Source: Mobilitalea sp. (GTDB lineage Bacteria > Bacillota_A > Clostridia > Lachnospirales > Lachnospiraceae). Taken from it: 23,034 bases of DNA. The notes under the pieces were generated by a model. The model searched no databases, was not told where the DNA came from, and saw only the letters and a list, made by a program, of their open reading frames with translations. The stretch is taken from assembly GCA_029974875.1 (NCBI GenBank), contig JARKQP010000743.1, forward strand, positions 1-23,034. The letters run 5' to 3'. Shown here piece by piece: positions 6,618 through 14,909 of the stretch. How positions within the stretch are numbered: position 1 is the first letter of the stretch; each line of letters opens with the position of its first letter. The position numbers and the translations under genes are program-made.

Positions 6618-7719
6618 AATCCAGTTGATTGCAGTAATCGTAGCGGTAGCCTGCTCACTCCCCGGAGTTTTTCTGGTCTTAAGGAAAATGTCCATGATGT
6701 CCGATTCCATTACCCACACCATTTTGCTGGGAATTGTGCTTGCATTTTTCCTGACCCATGATTTATCCTCCCCACTCCTTATTGTAGGAGCGGCCCTGAT
6801 AGGTCTTGCAACCGTATGGCTTACGGAAACCCTAAACCGTACCAAGCTGCTTTCGGAAGATGCCGCCATCGGTATTGTATTTCCCCTCTTATTCTCCATA
6901 GCAATTATATTGATTACAAAATATGCCGGCTCCGTCCATCTGGATACAGATTCCGTCCTGTTAGGGGAGCTTGCATTTGCACCCTTTAACCGCATGATCA
7001 TATTCGGTTATGACATCGGTGCCAAGGCAATCTACAGTACAATGGCTTTACTAATCATTAACCTTGCATTTATTATAATCTTTTTTAAAGAGTTAAAAAT
7101 AGTAACCTTCGATCCTGTGTTAGCTGCCGTTGTCGGAATTTCTCCCGCTCTCATTCATTACTGCCTGATGATGCTTGTATCCATTACAACAGTCGGAGCT
7201 TTTGAGGCAGTCGGTTCTGTATTAGTGGTTGCTTTTATGATCGGTCCTCCTGTTACCGCTTATCTGCTGACAGATGATTTAAAGCATATGCTTGTCCTTA
7301 GCGGAATGATCGGTGCTGTAAATGGGATTTTAGGATTTTATCTTGCAGTTTTCTTTGACGTCTCAATCTCGGGGAGCATGGCAGTTATAACCGGACTTGT
7401 TTTCTTAATCGTATTTATAACAGCCCCTCACAGGGGATTCATAAGCTCTTTGAGAAGGCGTAGCAGGCAGAAATTAGATTTTAGCAAGAAGACTCTTCTA
7501 TTTCATTTATATAATCACGAAGGAAGTGAAACGGAAATCCAGGAAGCCGGTATCCATACCTTGGCAACCCATTTGCATTGGGAGATGGGCTTAACGGATA
7601 AAATTGTGAAAACCCTGTTAAAGGAAGGAAATATCATCATTGAAAATGATGTCATTAAAATGACAGACAAGGGACGTATATTAAGTGTTGCTGAATATGA
7701 AGCATTATTTTCAGATTAA
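6601..7719 (+). CDS. troD: Mn/Zn ABC transporter permease with C-terminal winged-helix-like domain (TroD-like)
   Basis: A 372-residue second ABC-3 permease. Residues ~1-285 are the membrane domain (LPGVFLVLRKMSMMSDSITH, FDPVLAAVVGISPALIHY, AFMIGPPVTAYLL). Residues ~295-372 are a cytoplasmic extension (LLFHLYNHEG, then LATHLHWEMGLTDKIVKTLL, then IKMTDKGR) with the helix-turn-helix plus wing pattern of DtxR or MarR N-terminal domains. Treponema TroD is similarly long. The ATG at 6601 is chosen because GGGAGG (6587-6592) is 8 nt upstream; ATG 6595 is too close to it. The extension may sense or transmit metal status, but this is inference. A large hairpin lies ~100 nt downstream. Confidence 0.9.
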   Translation: MSPQFEIQLIAVIVAVACSLPGVFLVLRKMSMMSDSITHTILLGIVLAFFLTHDLSSPLLIVGAALIGLATVWLTETLNRTKLLSEDAAIGIVFPLLFSIAIILITKYAGSVHLDTDSVLLGELAFAPFNRMIIFGYDIGAKAIYSTMALLIINLAFIIIFFKELKIVTFDPVLAAVVGISPALIHYCLMMLVSITTVGAFEAVGSVLVVAFMIGPPVTAYLLTDDLKHMLVLSGMIGAVNGILGFYLAVFFDVSISGSMAVITGLVFLIVFITAPHRGFISSLRRRSRQKLDFSKKTLLFHLYNHEGSETEIQEAGIHTLATHLHWEMGLTDKIVKTLLKEGNIIIENDVIKMTDKGRILSVAEYEALFSD

Positions 7720-7820
7720 ATCCGGCAGGTGAAATCATTGATATAGATTAGCATCCGCGCCATTGTCAATACCTTGGATGAAAAGATGGGAGTTATAAAG
7801 AAACGAAACTATGGAAAATG

Positions 7821-7904
7821 GATGCTGCAAAACAGAAGGCCTATACCATATATTGAAGAATTATCCTCTGCAATATACGGTATAGGCCTTCTGTTTGCAA
7901 CATC
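7821..7904. terminator. Long hairpin, probable bidirectional terminator
   Basis: The arms 7821-7855 and 7871-7904 are inverted copies with three small differences, around a 15-nt loop; the best core is AGAAGGCCTATACC against GGTATAGGCCTTCT. Short T tracts follow the core on each strand (TTT rightward, TTTT leftward). It lies between convergent operons, where a shared terminator is expected. The stem is much longer than a typical terminator, so a folded repeat element is an alternative. Confidence 0.55.
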
Positions 7905-7909
7905 TTCTT

Positions 7910-7951
7910 CATGTACTAATCTTCGCGTACTAATCTCCATGTATTAATCTT
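7910..7951. repeat. 14-nt tandem repeats, left block (3 units)
   Basis: Units CATGTACTAATCTT, CGCGTACTAATCTC and CATGTATTAATCTT follow without spacers; a very weak fourth unit follows. The same unit reappears at 8152. Confidence 0.7.
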
Positions 7952-7989
7952 TATGATTCGAACATCAAAAGTCTTTCTATAGCTATCGC

Positions 7990-8110
7990 GGTAAATGCGA
8001 GTGCATATATATGCATATGGCGCAGACCGGGCCTCGTATGATTGCCTGCACATGGTAATCATACGATGTTAAAGGCAAGCCAGATGCATATATATGCACT
8101 CGCATTTACC
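7990..8110. repeat. 121-bp palindromic element with perfect 27-bp inverted arms
   Basis: Arms 7990-8016 and 8084-8110 are perfect inverted copies of 27 bp starting GGTAAATGCGAGTGCATAT. Each contains its own 16-bp palindrome, ATGCATATATATGCAT or a close form. A second hairpin is nested inside: CGTATGATT (8035-8043) with AATCATACG (8057-8065), extended by GCC/GGT. No target duplication is evident at the edges and there is no coding capacity. It resembles a miniature palindromic mobile or structured element of unknown family. Confidence 0.75.
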
Positions 8111-8151
8111 TCACAACCTAAATCTTACCCATTTGACACTCTAATCATCTT

Positions 8152-8207
8152 CATGTACTAATCTCTATACATTATTCTTTACGCACTACTCTTCATCTAC
8201 TAACCTT
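8152..8207. repeat. 14-nt tandem repeats, right block (4 units)
   Basis: Units CATGTACTAATCTC, TATACATTATTCTT, TACGCACTACTCTT and CATCTACTAACCTT are contiguous. The first is identical to the first left-block unit at 13 of 14 positions. The last overlaps the stop codon of the HD-GYP gene (8200-8202). Confidence 0.6.
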
Positions 8208-8754
8208 TACCCACAATAATTTCAACAAAAAGGTTTGTAATCGCCGGATCAAATTGTGTGGCTGCATTTTCTTCAAGCTCAAGAATTGCTTCTTCACGGC
8301 TCATAGCCTCCCGGTATACCCGGTCATTTGTCATTGCGTCGAAGGCATCCGTTACCGCAAGGATGCGGCAGGGCAAGGGGATCTCTTCTCCCTTCAAGCC
8401 ACGGGGATATCCTTTCCCGTCCCAGCGCTCATGATGTGAGAGGATATAGTCTGAAACAGTGGCAAGCTCAGGTATCGTTTGTGCAATCCGATAACCGATT
8501 TCGGGATGGCGCTTCATTTCAGCCCATTCCTCAGCAGTAAGGGAGGACGGCTTTTTCAGGATATCCGGATTGATTTCTACTTTTCCTATGTCATGCAAAA
8601 GTGCGAACAAGGACAGCTCATCCATCTCCTTTGATGAAAGCCGCAGCTTTCGGCCAATGGAATGGCAGTAGGTCTCCAGCCTTTTCGAATGTTCCTCCGT
8701 CTCCATGCTCTTCTCATAGAGTATCGCAAGAAGTGTATTAATAATTGACACCAC
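8200..8754 (-). CDS. Stand-alone HD-GYP domain protein, putative c-di-GMP phosphodiesterase
   Basis: A 184-residue protein that is essentially only an HD-GYP domain, a metal-dependent phosphodiesterase family that hydrolyses cyclic di-GMP (some members act on cGAMP). Active-site residues are present: His54-Asp55 and Lys58 (LLHDIGK), His83 (KRHPEIGYRI), His107-His108 (SHHERWDGKGYP) with the GYP motif, and Asp136 (VTDAFDAM). No receiver or membrane domain is attached, so control must come through a partner. The start is GTG at 8754 with AGGAGG 5 nt upstream; a second GTG at 8751 is possible. It is the last gene of the chemosensory operon, 9 nt after the chemoreceptor, and is the operon's clear candidate effector. 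Confidence 0.9.
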   Translation of the reverse strand: MVSIINTLLAILYEKSMETEEHSKRLETYCHSIGRKLRLSSKEMDELSLFALLHDIGKVEINPDILKKPSSLTAEEWAEMKRHPEIGYRIAQTIPELATVSDYILSHHERWDGKGYPRGLKGEEIPLPCRILAVTDAFDAMTNDRVYREAMSREEAILELEENAATQFDPAITNLFVEIIVGKG

Positions 8755-8763
8755 CTTGCCCTC

Positions 8764-10548
8764 CTAATACTTTCCTAAAGCGGAGGCTGCTTCAAACCTT
8801 GGTGCATTTACATCAGGAAGCTCACTGTGCAGGGAAATGGACATCAGGCTATTCCTTTCATAGCCGGAATTCAATTTAAATCTTCCAACTTCTTCACGCA
8901 GGGTGGCAGCCTGGGCGGACATTTCCTCGCTGGTTGCTGAGTTTTCTTCCGCAGTTGCCGCATTGGTCTGTACGACAGAGGAAACCTGCAGGAGACCGAT
9001 CTTTATCTGCTCAATGGCATCGGCTTGATGTGTGGACGCCTGTTCAATTCTTACGATACTGTCATTGACCAGCTTCGCTTTAATTCCGACGTCCTGCAAA
9101 ATCCTGGCCGTTTCTGCCGTTGTCTGTGTCCCTTTTTCTACGGTGACAACGGATGCTTGGATCAGCTCAGCTGTCTGATGGGCTGCTTCCGCAGATTTTG
9201 CGGCAAGGTTACGCACCTCATCCGCCACAACTGCAAAGCCCTTTCCCGCACTGCCTGCCCGGGCCGCTTCGATAGCAGCATTCAGAGCCAGGATATTTGT
9301 CTGGAAGGCAATGTCTTCAATCACTTTTGTGATATTGGTAATCTGGTTCGACGCGGCTCCGATCTCCTCCATTGCCTCTGTCAGCTGTTCCATATGTTCA
9401 TTTCCCGTGTTTACGCCCGTAACAGCTTCTCCCACATACTGGGTAGCTGTCTTAACGTTTGAGGAATTCTCTGAGGCCTGCTCAGCGATTTTCTCAAGGG
9501 AAACCGTCAGTTCTTCCACTGATGCTGCCTGCTCCGTCGAGCCTGCAGCAAGTGCCTGGGCTCCGCTTGCAACCTGGGAGGCTCCTGTGCTGACCTGTTC
9601 GGCAGCCGTATTAATCGTCAGCATTGTGCTATTTAAGGCAGACACGGTATCCTCAATGGTCTGCTTCAAAGCCATGAAATCACCGGGGTAATCTAAGTCT
9701 ACCCGGATCTGTAAATCACCTCTGGATATCTTCGTAAATTTCTCGATCACATCCCCAAGAATCGTGCCTTGGATCTGGTTGGATTTTTGGATGAGCTTAG
9801 CCATTTGCCCCATTTCATCACGGCTTTCGTACTTTATCTCACCCTTCATATTTCCTTTTGAAATTTCTTCAAACACATTCACGATTTCCTTGACCGGATT
9901 CAGGATGGATTTTCTGATTGCAATGATAACCACCACTGTTATGAGGATGGAAGCTGCAGCGCAGGAGATAAGCAGAATCCAAGCCATTTGTACCGTCTTT
10001 TCCGCATCGGCTCTTTGCTGCGCAGCGCTCGTATTCAGCTCATCCGTAAATCCAATCAAAATATCCGCTGCCTGATCGAAAGGAGGGACATATTCCTCCA
10101 GGAACATATCATATCCTTTTTGTACATTTTCCTGCGTAGGATTTTTTACTAATCCCGCAATTTTAACTCTTGCGGCACCTGCTTCACCTAGCAGGGCAGT
10201 GACCTCCTCTATCTGCTCATTAAAATCCGTATTCCTTTGGTTCTCTGCATAGTTATTAAGCTCCACAAGTGCCGATTTTCCATCCTCTTCAGCCTTCGCC
10301 AGGAAGCCCTCGATGGACTGGGCATCCTTCTCAATGAAGGCTCTCTCCAGGTAACGCTGGGCTGACACAATATTTCTCCTGATTGTCCAAATGCTATTGT
10401 TATTTGGCAGGGTATACTGTCCATACAGCTCTACCTGCCGGCTGATGCTATTGATGCTGTAAATGGACAGCACGATTGATGATACCATTAAAATAAGCAA
10501 AATACCAAAACCAACAATTAATTTTTTACTGACAGATAAGTTTTTCAT
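8764..10548 (-). CDS. Methyl-accepting chemotaxis protein (4HB-type sensor)
   Basis: A 594-residue transmembrane chemoreceptor. Helix 1 spans residues ~10-31, an all-helical extracytoplasmic sensor of about 155 residues (4HB_MCP type) follows, helix 2 spans ~188-211, HAMP covers ~212-262 and a second HAMP-like segment ([10 protein letters not shown]) covers ~265-308. The signalling hairpin is at ~411-451 ([20 protein letters not shown], then [18 protein letters not shown]) and should bind CheA and CheW. The C-terminus (ALGKY) has no CheR/CheB-docking pentapeptide such as NWETF. AGGAGG lies 13 nt from the ATG, a long spacing. It sits between the response regulator (79-nt gap) and the HD-GYP gene. 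The ligand is unknown. Confidence 0.95.
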   Translation of the reverse strand: MKNLSVSKKLIVGFGILLILMVSSIVLSIYSINSISRQVELYGQYTLPNNNSIWTIRRNIVSAQRYLERAFIEKDAQSIEGFLAKAEEDGKSALVELNNYAENQRNTDFNEQIEEVTALLGEAGAARVKIAGLVKNPTQENVQKGYDMFLEEYVPPFDQAADILIGFTDELNTSAAQQRADAEKTVQMAWILLISCAAASILITVVVIIAIRKSILNPVKEIVNVFEEISKGNMKGEIKYESRDEMGQMAKLIQKSNQIQGTILGDVIEKFTKISRGDLQIRVDLDYPGDFMALKQTIEDTVSALNSTMLTINTAAEQVSTGASQVASGAQALAAGSTEQAASVEELTVSLEKIAEQASENSSNVKTATQYVGEAVTGVNTGNEHMEQLTEAMEEIGAASNQITNITKVIEDIAFQTNILALNAAIEAARAGSAGKGFAVVADEVRNLAAKSAEAAHQTAELIQASVVTVEKGTQTTAETARILQDVGIKAKLVNDSIVRIEQASTHQADAIEQIKIGLLQVSSVVQTNAATAEENSATSEEMSAQAATLREEVGRFKLNSGYERNSLMSISLHSELPDVNAPRFEAASALGKY

Positions 10549-10627
10549 AATGCTTTATTTCCTCCTTTGTTATCGGATCCTCCGATTTGGTTAGTTTTGC
10601 TGGGCATAATAGATAGTCGGTTATACA

Positions 10628-11326
10628 TCATTTTCTCCGGTCAATTAAGACCAGGTCCATGAACTCGGAAGCGGTAATTTTCACTGGCATCCTGTTGGCT
10701 TTCTTAAAAATCAGATAGTTTCCATCCGTGTGCACGCTCCGGAACAATTCTTCATCCCTGAGCATCCCATAACGCACGGTGTTCAGTCTGGACCGGAAGT
10801 CAAAATGTATGGTTGTTCCGGTTTCCATGATTACCTCCAGCTGGTAATCCGGCTGGGCATGTACACTTTTAAAATACCCTTCCTGAATCCGGTCCGGCTC
10901 AAAGGAACCGTCTAACATTTTTGCTGTGTTTTCCTTGATCAGTCCTATCTTTTCCATCGCCTCGACTAATTTCTTCGTGTCAATAGGCTTGGACGCATAT
11001 ACCTCACAGCCATATTCAAAGGCCGTCCGCACAAGCTGTGCCTCTGCAAGTGCTGTTGTCATAATAATCTTCACCCTGTTTTCCTCTGCGACACTATATT
11101 GCTTTTCCAGATCCCTGACCGCTTTTAAGGTTTTTATGCCATCCACCTTCGGCATCATAATGTCCAGGAATATCAAGTCGTAGGGCTTTTCTTCCTTTAG
11201 CGCCATAAGGAAGGCGTCCAGTGTTTCCAAACCATCTACGACCATGTCAATTTCTCCATACTTCTCAAGGAATTTACTCAAAAAGCTTCTACTGACCAGA
11301 TCATCCTCCGCAATCAAAATTTTCAT
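10628..11326 (-). CDS. Response regulator with REC domain and DUF2442-like C-terminal domain
   Basis: A 232-residue protein. Residues 1-122 are a receiver domain with the acidic pocket at Glu7, Asp8 and Asp9, phospho-acceptor Asp55 (LIFLDIMMPKVDG), Thr90/91 (IIMTTALAE) and Lys113 (ASKPID). Residues ~155-232 (PDYQLEVIMETGTTIHFDF, then LRDEELFRSVHTDGNYLIF) resemble DUF2442, a small domain of unknown function, rather than a DNA-binding or enzymatic output. A good AAGGAGG precedes the ATG. The gene starts 3 nt after the histidine kinase ends, so it is its likely phosphorelay partner, and it may also be phosphorylated by CheA since the operon has no separate CheY. The domain match was made by eye. 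Confidence 0.85.
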   Translation of the reverse strand: MKILIAEDDLVSRSFLSKFLEKYGEIDMVVDGLETLDAFLMALKEEKPYDLIFLDIMMPKVDGIKTLKAVRDLEKQYSVAEENRVKIIMTTALAEAQLVRTAFEYGCEVYASKPIDTKKLVEAMEKIGLIKENTAKMLDGSFEPDRIQEGYFKSVHAQPDYQLEVIMETGTTIHFDFRSRLNTVRYGMLRDEELFRSVHTDGNYLIFKKANRMPVKITASEFMDLVLIDRRK

Positions 11327-11329
11327 GCG

Positions 11330-13387
11330 CTATACCTCCTTATTACTAAAGCTAAATTCATTGATTATCCTCCAACAGTACTCTGTTGCAATACCCCATT
11401 GCTGCTTTCTGGCAGCCAGCTCAATTTTAAACGACAAATTTTTAAGCTCCTCTTTCCCTAATTTAAGCGCTATTTTTTTCACTCTATGGGCTGTTCCTTC
11501 TATCAGGGCAAACTTTTTCTCAAATACTATTCTCCTTAGCTCCTGAATGGCCTGCCTGAGACTTTCCAGTTCCCGGGACACTGCTTCCTCGGTAACCACC
11601 ACCGGTGTCCGGTTAAAAATAATTGCCCCTTTTTCATCAAGCCGGATACTGCTGCATACCTCCGTATCCTCCTGGTTCCCCAGGATGACAATCCGTTGTT
11701 CCTCTCCATCCGCTGCTTTTTCCGTAATAAGCTGCCTGAATTCGTTGTCATCCACAACAATAGGGGACAACAGCTGTCCCGACTCCGGTATGGAATCCTG
11801 AAAGCTATCCGCTGTGGGCTTTTCGCAGGAGGCTAAGCCTATCCTAAAATAAAAGGCACTTCCTTTCCCTACCTCGCTCTCCGCATGAATTGTGCCTCCC
11901 ATCAATTCGGCAAGCTGCTTGCAAATAGCAAGTCCCAGGCCTGTTCCGCTGTGTCTGCGGGTTACCGACCCATCTACCTGGCTGAACCGTTTGAACAGCA
12001 GCTCCATGTTTTCCGCTGATATACCGGCTCCTGTATCCAATATACGGAACTCCAGCCATTCTTTTGCTCCCGGCTCCTTCATTTTATGGACTGTAACCTT
12101 AATCTCGCCCGTTTCTGTAAACTTGACTGCATTTCCGAGCAAATTATTTAATATCTGGCGCAGGCGGTCCGGGTCGCCGCTTACATACTCCGAAATGTCC
12201 GGATCAATGCCATAGAGCAGCTTCAGACCCTTCTTTTCTGCAAGGACTGTATGGATTTTTATAATTTCCTCCATCAGCCCCTTTATATCAAAAGGATGAT
12301 CCGAAATAGTAATTTTACCTGCTTCGATCCTTGAAAAATCCAAAATATCGTTGATTACCTTCAGTAAGGTATTGGCACTGGAGGTTGCCATCTGGACATA
12401 TTCCATCTGCTCCTCATCCATGGGTGACTGCAAGAGCAGATCCATCATGCCAATCAGTCCGTTTAAGGGTGTCCGGATTTCATGGCTCATATTGGCTAGA
12501 AATTCACTTTTGATCCTGTTGGCGGATTCCGCCTCATCCCGGCTCCTTTGAAGCGCCGTTTCATAGTTTTTCTGCTCACTGATGTCTTCAACCGCCAGTA
12601 CAATCTGCTTTTCATCTGAGACAACAAGCGGTATAAAGCTGATGCTCAGCCATAGGCAGCTTTCCGTGCCATCCCTTAAAAAGAAACGTTGGAACGTAAC
12701 CTGCTTGCGGCTCACATTCTCCTGCATAACCCTGCGTATATTTTTACGTATTTCACATAACCGGCAGCTTTCCCCTTCGCCGCAGCCCTTTTCATAGCTG
12801 TAAATGCAATGGGAGCCGTCACCGAAGCGCTGTCCGACAATATCTTCCTCCTGAATATGAAAGATCTCTAGTAAGGATTTATTTACCCACCTGACAATAG
12901 CATCGCCTTCGACCAAAGCAATTCCTGTCGACAAGGCCTCCAGCACATTTTTGAGATTGTTTTTTTCCTTTGTGGTCTCTTCCTCCATATTTTTGATGCG
13001 GTCTATATCACGGAATACGATTACAACACCCTCCGCTTCACGGTCAGAGAGATAGATTGGGGAGCAGCTCGCCGAAACAAAATACTTCTCTCCCTTTTTC
13101 GTGAGCAATGCAGAGCGGTTTTGCAGTCCCACAGTCATACCATACTTAAGTGTAGTCTTGATGGGGCTGTCCAGCTGTTTCCCGGTAAAGAAATCCACCA
13201 GGAGGAACACCTCGCCAAAGAGCCTTCCCACCGCTTCCTTTTCACTCCAGCCCGTCAGCTTCTCTCCCGCAGGATTTATATATTGTACTATTCCTTTCCG
13301 GTCTGTTACGATCACACCATCTCCAATACAAGACATGGCTGCTGCGATAAATTCCAGCCTGTCTGATTGCCGGATATTTTGAAGCAA
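11330..13387 (-). CDS. PAS-PAS histidine kinase with C-terminal HPt-like region
   Basis: A 685-residue sensor kinase without membrane helices. PAS 1 covers ~8-130 and PAS 2 ~145-273; the second holds a cysteine cluster, Cys194, Cys202 (GCGEGE), Cys208 and Cys211 (CRLCEIRKNI). HisKA follows with phospho-acceptor His302 (FLANMSHEIRTPLNGLIGMM), then HATPase with Asn419 (LLGNAVKFT), G1 DTGAGIS and G2 GTGLGLAI. Residues ~600-680 contain AHRVKKIALKLGKEELKNLS, an HPt-like helix pair with candidate His634. The linker ~525-600 is not a recognisable receiver domain, so the HPt's receiver partner must be in trans, most likely the protein encoded next. The start is TTG at 13387 with GGAGGG 6 nt upstream. 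Confidence 0.9.
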   Translation of the reverse strand: MLQNIRQSDRLEFIAAAMSCIGDGVIVTDRKGIVQYINPAGEKLTGWSEKEAVGRLFGEVFLLVDFFTGKQLDSPIKTTLKYGMTVGLQNRSALLTKKGEKYFVSASCSPIYLSDREAEGVVIVFRDIDRIKNMEEETTKEKNNLKNVLEALSTGIALVEGDAIVRWVNKSLLEIFHIQEEDIVGQRFGDGSHCIYSYEKGCGEGESCRLCEIRKNIRRVMQENVSRKQVTFQRFFLRDGTESCLWLSISFIPLVVSDEKQIVLAVEDISEQKNYETALQRSRDEAESANRIKSEFLANMSHEIRTPLNGLIGMMDLLLQSPMDEEQMEYVQMATSSANTLLKVINDILDFSRIEAGKITISDHPFDIKGLMEEIIKIHTVLAEKKGLKLLYGIDPDISEYVSGDPDRLRQILNNLLGNAVKFTETGEIKVTVHKMKEPGAKEWLEFRILDTGAGISAENMELLFKRFSQVDGSVTRRHSGTGLGLAICKQLAELMGGTIHAESEVGKGSAFYFRIGLASCEKPTADSFQDSIPESGQLLSPIVVDDNEFRQLITEKAADGEEQRIVILGNQEDTEVCSSIRLDEKGAIIFNRTPVVVTEEAVSRELESLRQAIQELRRIVFEKKFALIEGTAHRVKKIALKLGKEELKNLSFKIELAARKQQWGIATEYCWRIINEFSFSNKEV

Positions 13388-13399
13388 TAAAATCCCTCC

Positions 13400-13870
13400 T
13401 TATCTTAAGATGGGCTGCCGGTAAACCTCCACCAACCCTGTCCTTACTTCCATGGATATGGTCCTGCTATCATTCCCCCGCAGATCTGCTTTACTGATGG
13501 TGAGGCCCATATCGAACAAAGCATGCTTAACAGCGTCAATATTCTTCTTCCCTATATTGTATATGTCCTGCTGCATTCTGGACTCCGCACCTCCATACAT
13601 TTGGATGAGCAGCTCTTCCTTTCTGCAGCCGAATTTCCCGCATATCTGGTTGATAAGCAACGGGATGCCTGTTTCTGCAAAATAGCCTGGGCGCTCCAGC
13701 TCATCCTTCCTGCCAAAGGGAGCGGGGAGAACTATATGGAGCATGCCGGCCGCTTTTTTTGCCGGACTATAAACAGTAACTCCCACACAGGATGCCAGAG
13801 CAAAGGTCCTAATGGTATCCTCTTCACTGTTCGTTACAACGTATTCCCCCATTCCTACGATCAGCTCCAT
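13400..13870 (-). CDS. cheD: Chemoreceptor glutamine deamidase CheD
   Basis: A 156-residue CheD. The catalytic triad known from Thermotoga CheD is visible: Thr22, Cys28 (FALASCVGVTVY) and His45 (GMLHIVLP). The conserved segment MYGGAESRMQ and the C-terminal region KADLRGNDSRTISMEVRTG also fit. CheD deamidates glutamines of chemoreceptors and, in many Firmicutes, is regulated by CheC, which is missing here. The ATG at 13870 (MELIVGMGEYVV) is chosen because GAGGTG precedes it and it follows the cheB stop by 5 nt; an upstream in-frame start at 13894 would overlap cheB. In the operon it lies between cheB and the histidine kinase gene. Confidence 0.93.
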   Translation of the reverse strand: MELIVGMGEYVVTNSEEDTIRTFALASCVGVTVYSPAKKAAGMLHIVLPAPFGRKDELERPGYFAETGIPLLINQICGKFGCRKEELLIQMYGGAESRMQQDIYNIGKKNIDAVKHALFDMGLTISKADLRGNDSRTISMEVRTGLVEVYRQPILR

Positions 13871-13875
13871 CCTAA

Positions 13876-14907
13876 TCACCTCACCGGAAAACAATTTAAC
13901 AGCGTTTGGGGGATGCTTTCCAAGGCTGACTGAATCTCTACTGCGCCTATATTAAAGGCCACTTTGGGCATTCCATATACGATTGATGTCGCCTCATCCT
14001 GCCCGATGGTCCTGCATCCCTTACGCCTCATGGCAAGAAGCCCTTTTGCGCCGTCATATCCCATCCCTGTCAGCAAAATCCCCACGGCACTTCCGCCTGC
14101 TTCCTTTGCCACGGATTCAAACAAAACATCTACGGAGGGGCAATGCCCATTCACCTTCTCCCCCGGAAAGCACTCCACCTGATACCTGCTTCCCATCTTT
14201 TTTACCCTCATATGCATGTCTCCCGGTGCAATCAAGACCCTTCCCGGATCAATGTAGTCTCCGGTCTCTGCCTCCTTGGTTCTCAGGGAGGTCTGATTAT
14301 CCAGCCTTTGTGCATACATTTTTGAAAATACAGGCGGAATATGCTGTACGACCACGATACCCGGAACGGTGGGAGGAAGGGAACTCAGTATGCTGTAAAT
14401 GGCTTCCGTTCCGCCGGTAGAGGCTCCAATGGCGATCATATGGACCCCACTTTGTTCCCTATTGCCAGGAACCTTTGCCATTACCTTTCCCGCGCTCGGC
14501 AGCACAGCCTTTGCCGTGATACCGGTCTTTATTTTTTGGACCAGATCCTTAATAAAAGCTTCCGTACCCTTCGGTGACCGGATATCCGGCTTCACCACAA
14601 AATCTACCGCGCCAGCCTCCATTGCCTCAAAAACCCCATTGCTGACCGCGCTAATCATGATAACAGGAACATAATACTGGGGCAGCAGCTGTCGTACAAA
14701 TTCAATGCCGTTCATTTTCGGCATTTCCACATCACAGATGATCACGTTGGGACGTACTTCAATAATTCTATCCCTGGCCTCAAACGGATCCGCTGCAACT
14801 GCCGCCACCATGATCTGGGGATCAGAAGAAATTCCTCTTACGATCAGTTCCCTGGATACGGGACTATCGTCAACAACCAATACCCGGACCGGTTTTTGTA
14901 TCTCCAA
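13876..14907 (-). CDS. cheB: Chemotaxis response regulator protein-glutamate methylesterase CheB
   Basis: A 343-residue protein with an N-terminal receiver domain (phospho-acceptor Asp59 in NVIICDVEMPKMNG, Lys106 in VVKPD) and a C-terminal methylesterase with catalytic Ser163 (IGASTGG), His189 (VQHIPP) and Asp285 (LTGMGYDGA). It removes methyl groups from receptor glutamates and is activated by CheA. The reading frame begins with TTG at 14907; AAGGAG lies 5 nt upstream and coincides with the end of cheR, which stops 2 nt before. Length and order are usual for CheB. Confidence 0.95.
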   Translation of the reverse strand: MEIQKPVRVLVVDDSPVSRELIVRGISSDPQIMVAAVAADPFEARDRIIEVRPNVIICDVEMPKMNGIEFVRQLLPQYYVPVIMISAVSNGVFEAMEAGAVDFVVKPDIRSPKGTEAFIKDLVQKIKTGITAKAVLPSAGKVMAKVPGNREQSGVHMIAIGASTGGTEAIYSILSSLPPTVPGIVVVQHIPPVFSKMYAQRLDNQTSLRTKEAETGDYIDPGRVLIAPGDMHMRVKKMGSRYQVECFPGEKVNGHCPSVDVLFESVAKEAGGSAVGILLTGMGYDGAKGLLAMRRKGCRTIGQDEATSIVYGMPKVAFNIGAVEIQSALESIPQTLLNCFPVR

Positions 14908-14909
14908 GC

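Larger units (their letters stand above)
7720..8199. other. Noncoding stretch between convergent operons, rich in repeats
   Basis: No credible gene is seen in 480 nt between the end of troD and the end of the leftward chemosensory operon. It holds a long hairpin (7821-7904), 14-nt degenerate direct repeats on both sides (7910-7951 and 8152-8207) and a 121-bp imperfect palindrome (7990-8110). These are listed separately. Confidence 0.75.

Noticed and set aside
7793..7945. Reading frame running through the long hairpin after troD
   Set aside because: It has no ribosome-binding site, crosses the perfect stem and the 14-nt repeats, and has no protein-like motif.
7990..8110. Insertion sequence
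   Set aside because: There is no transposase or any coding capacity and no clear target duplication; kept only as a palindromic repeat.
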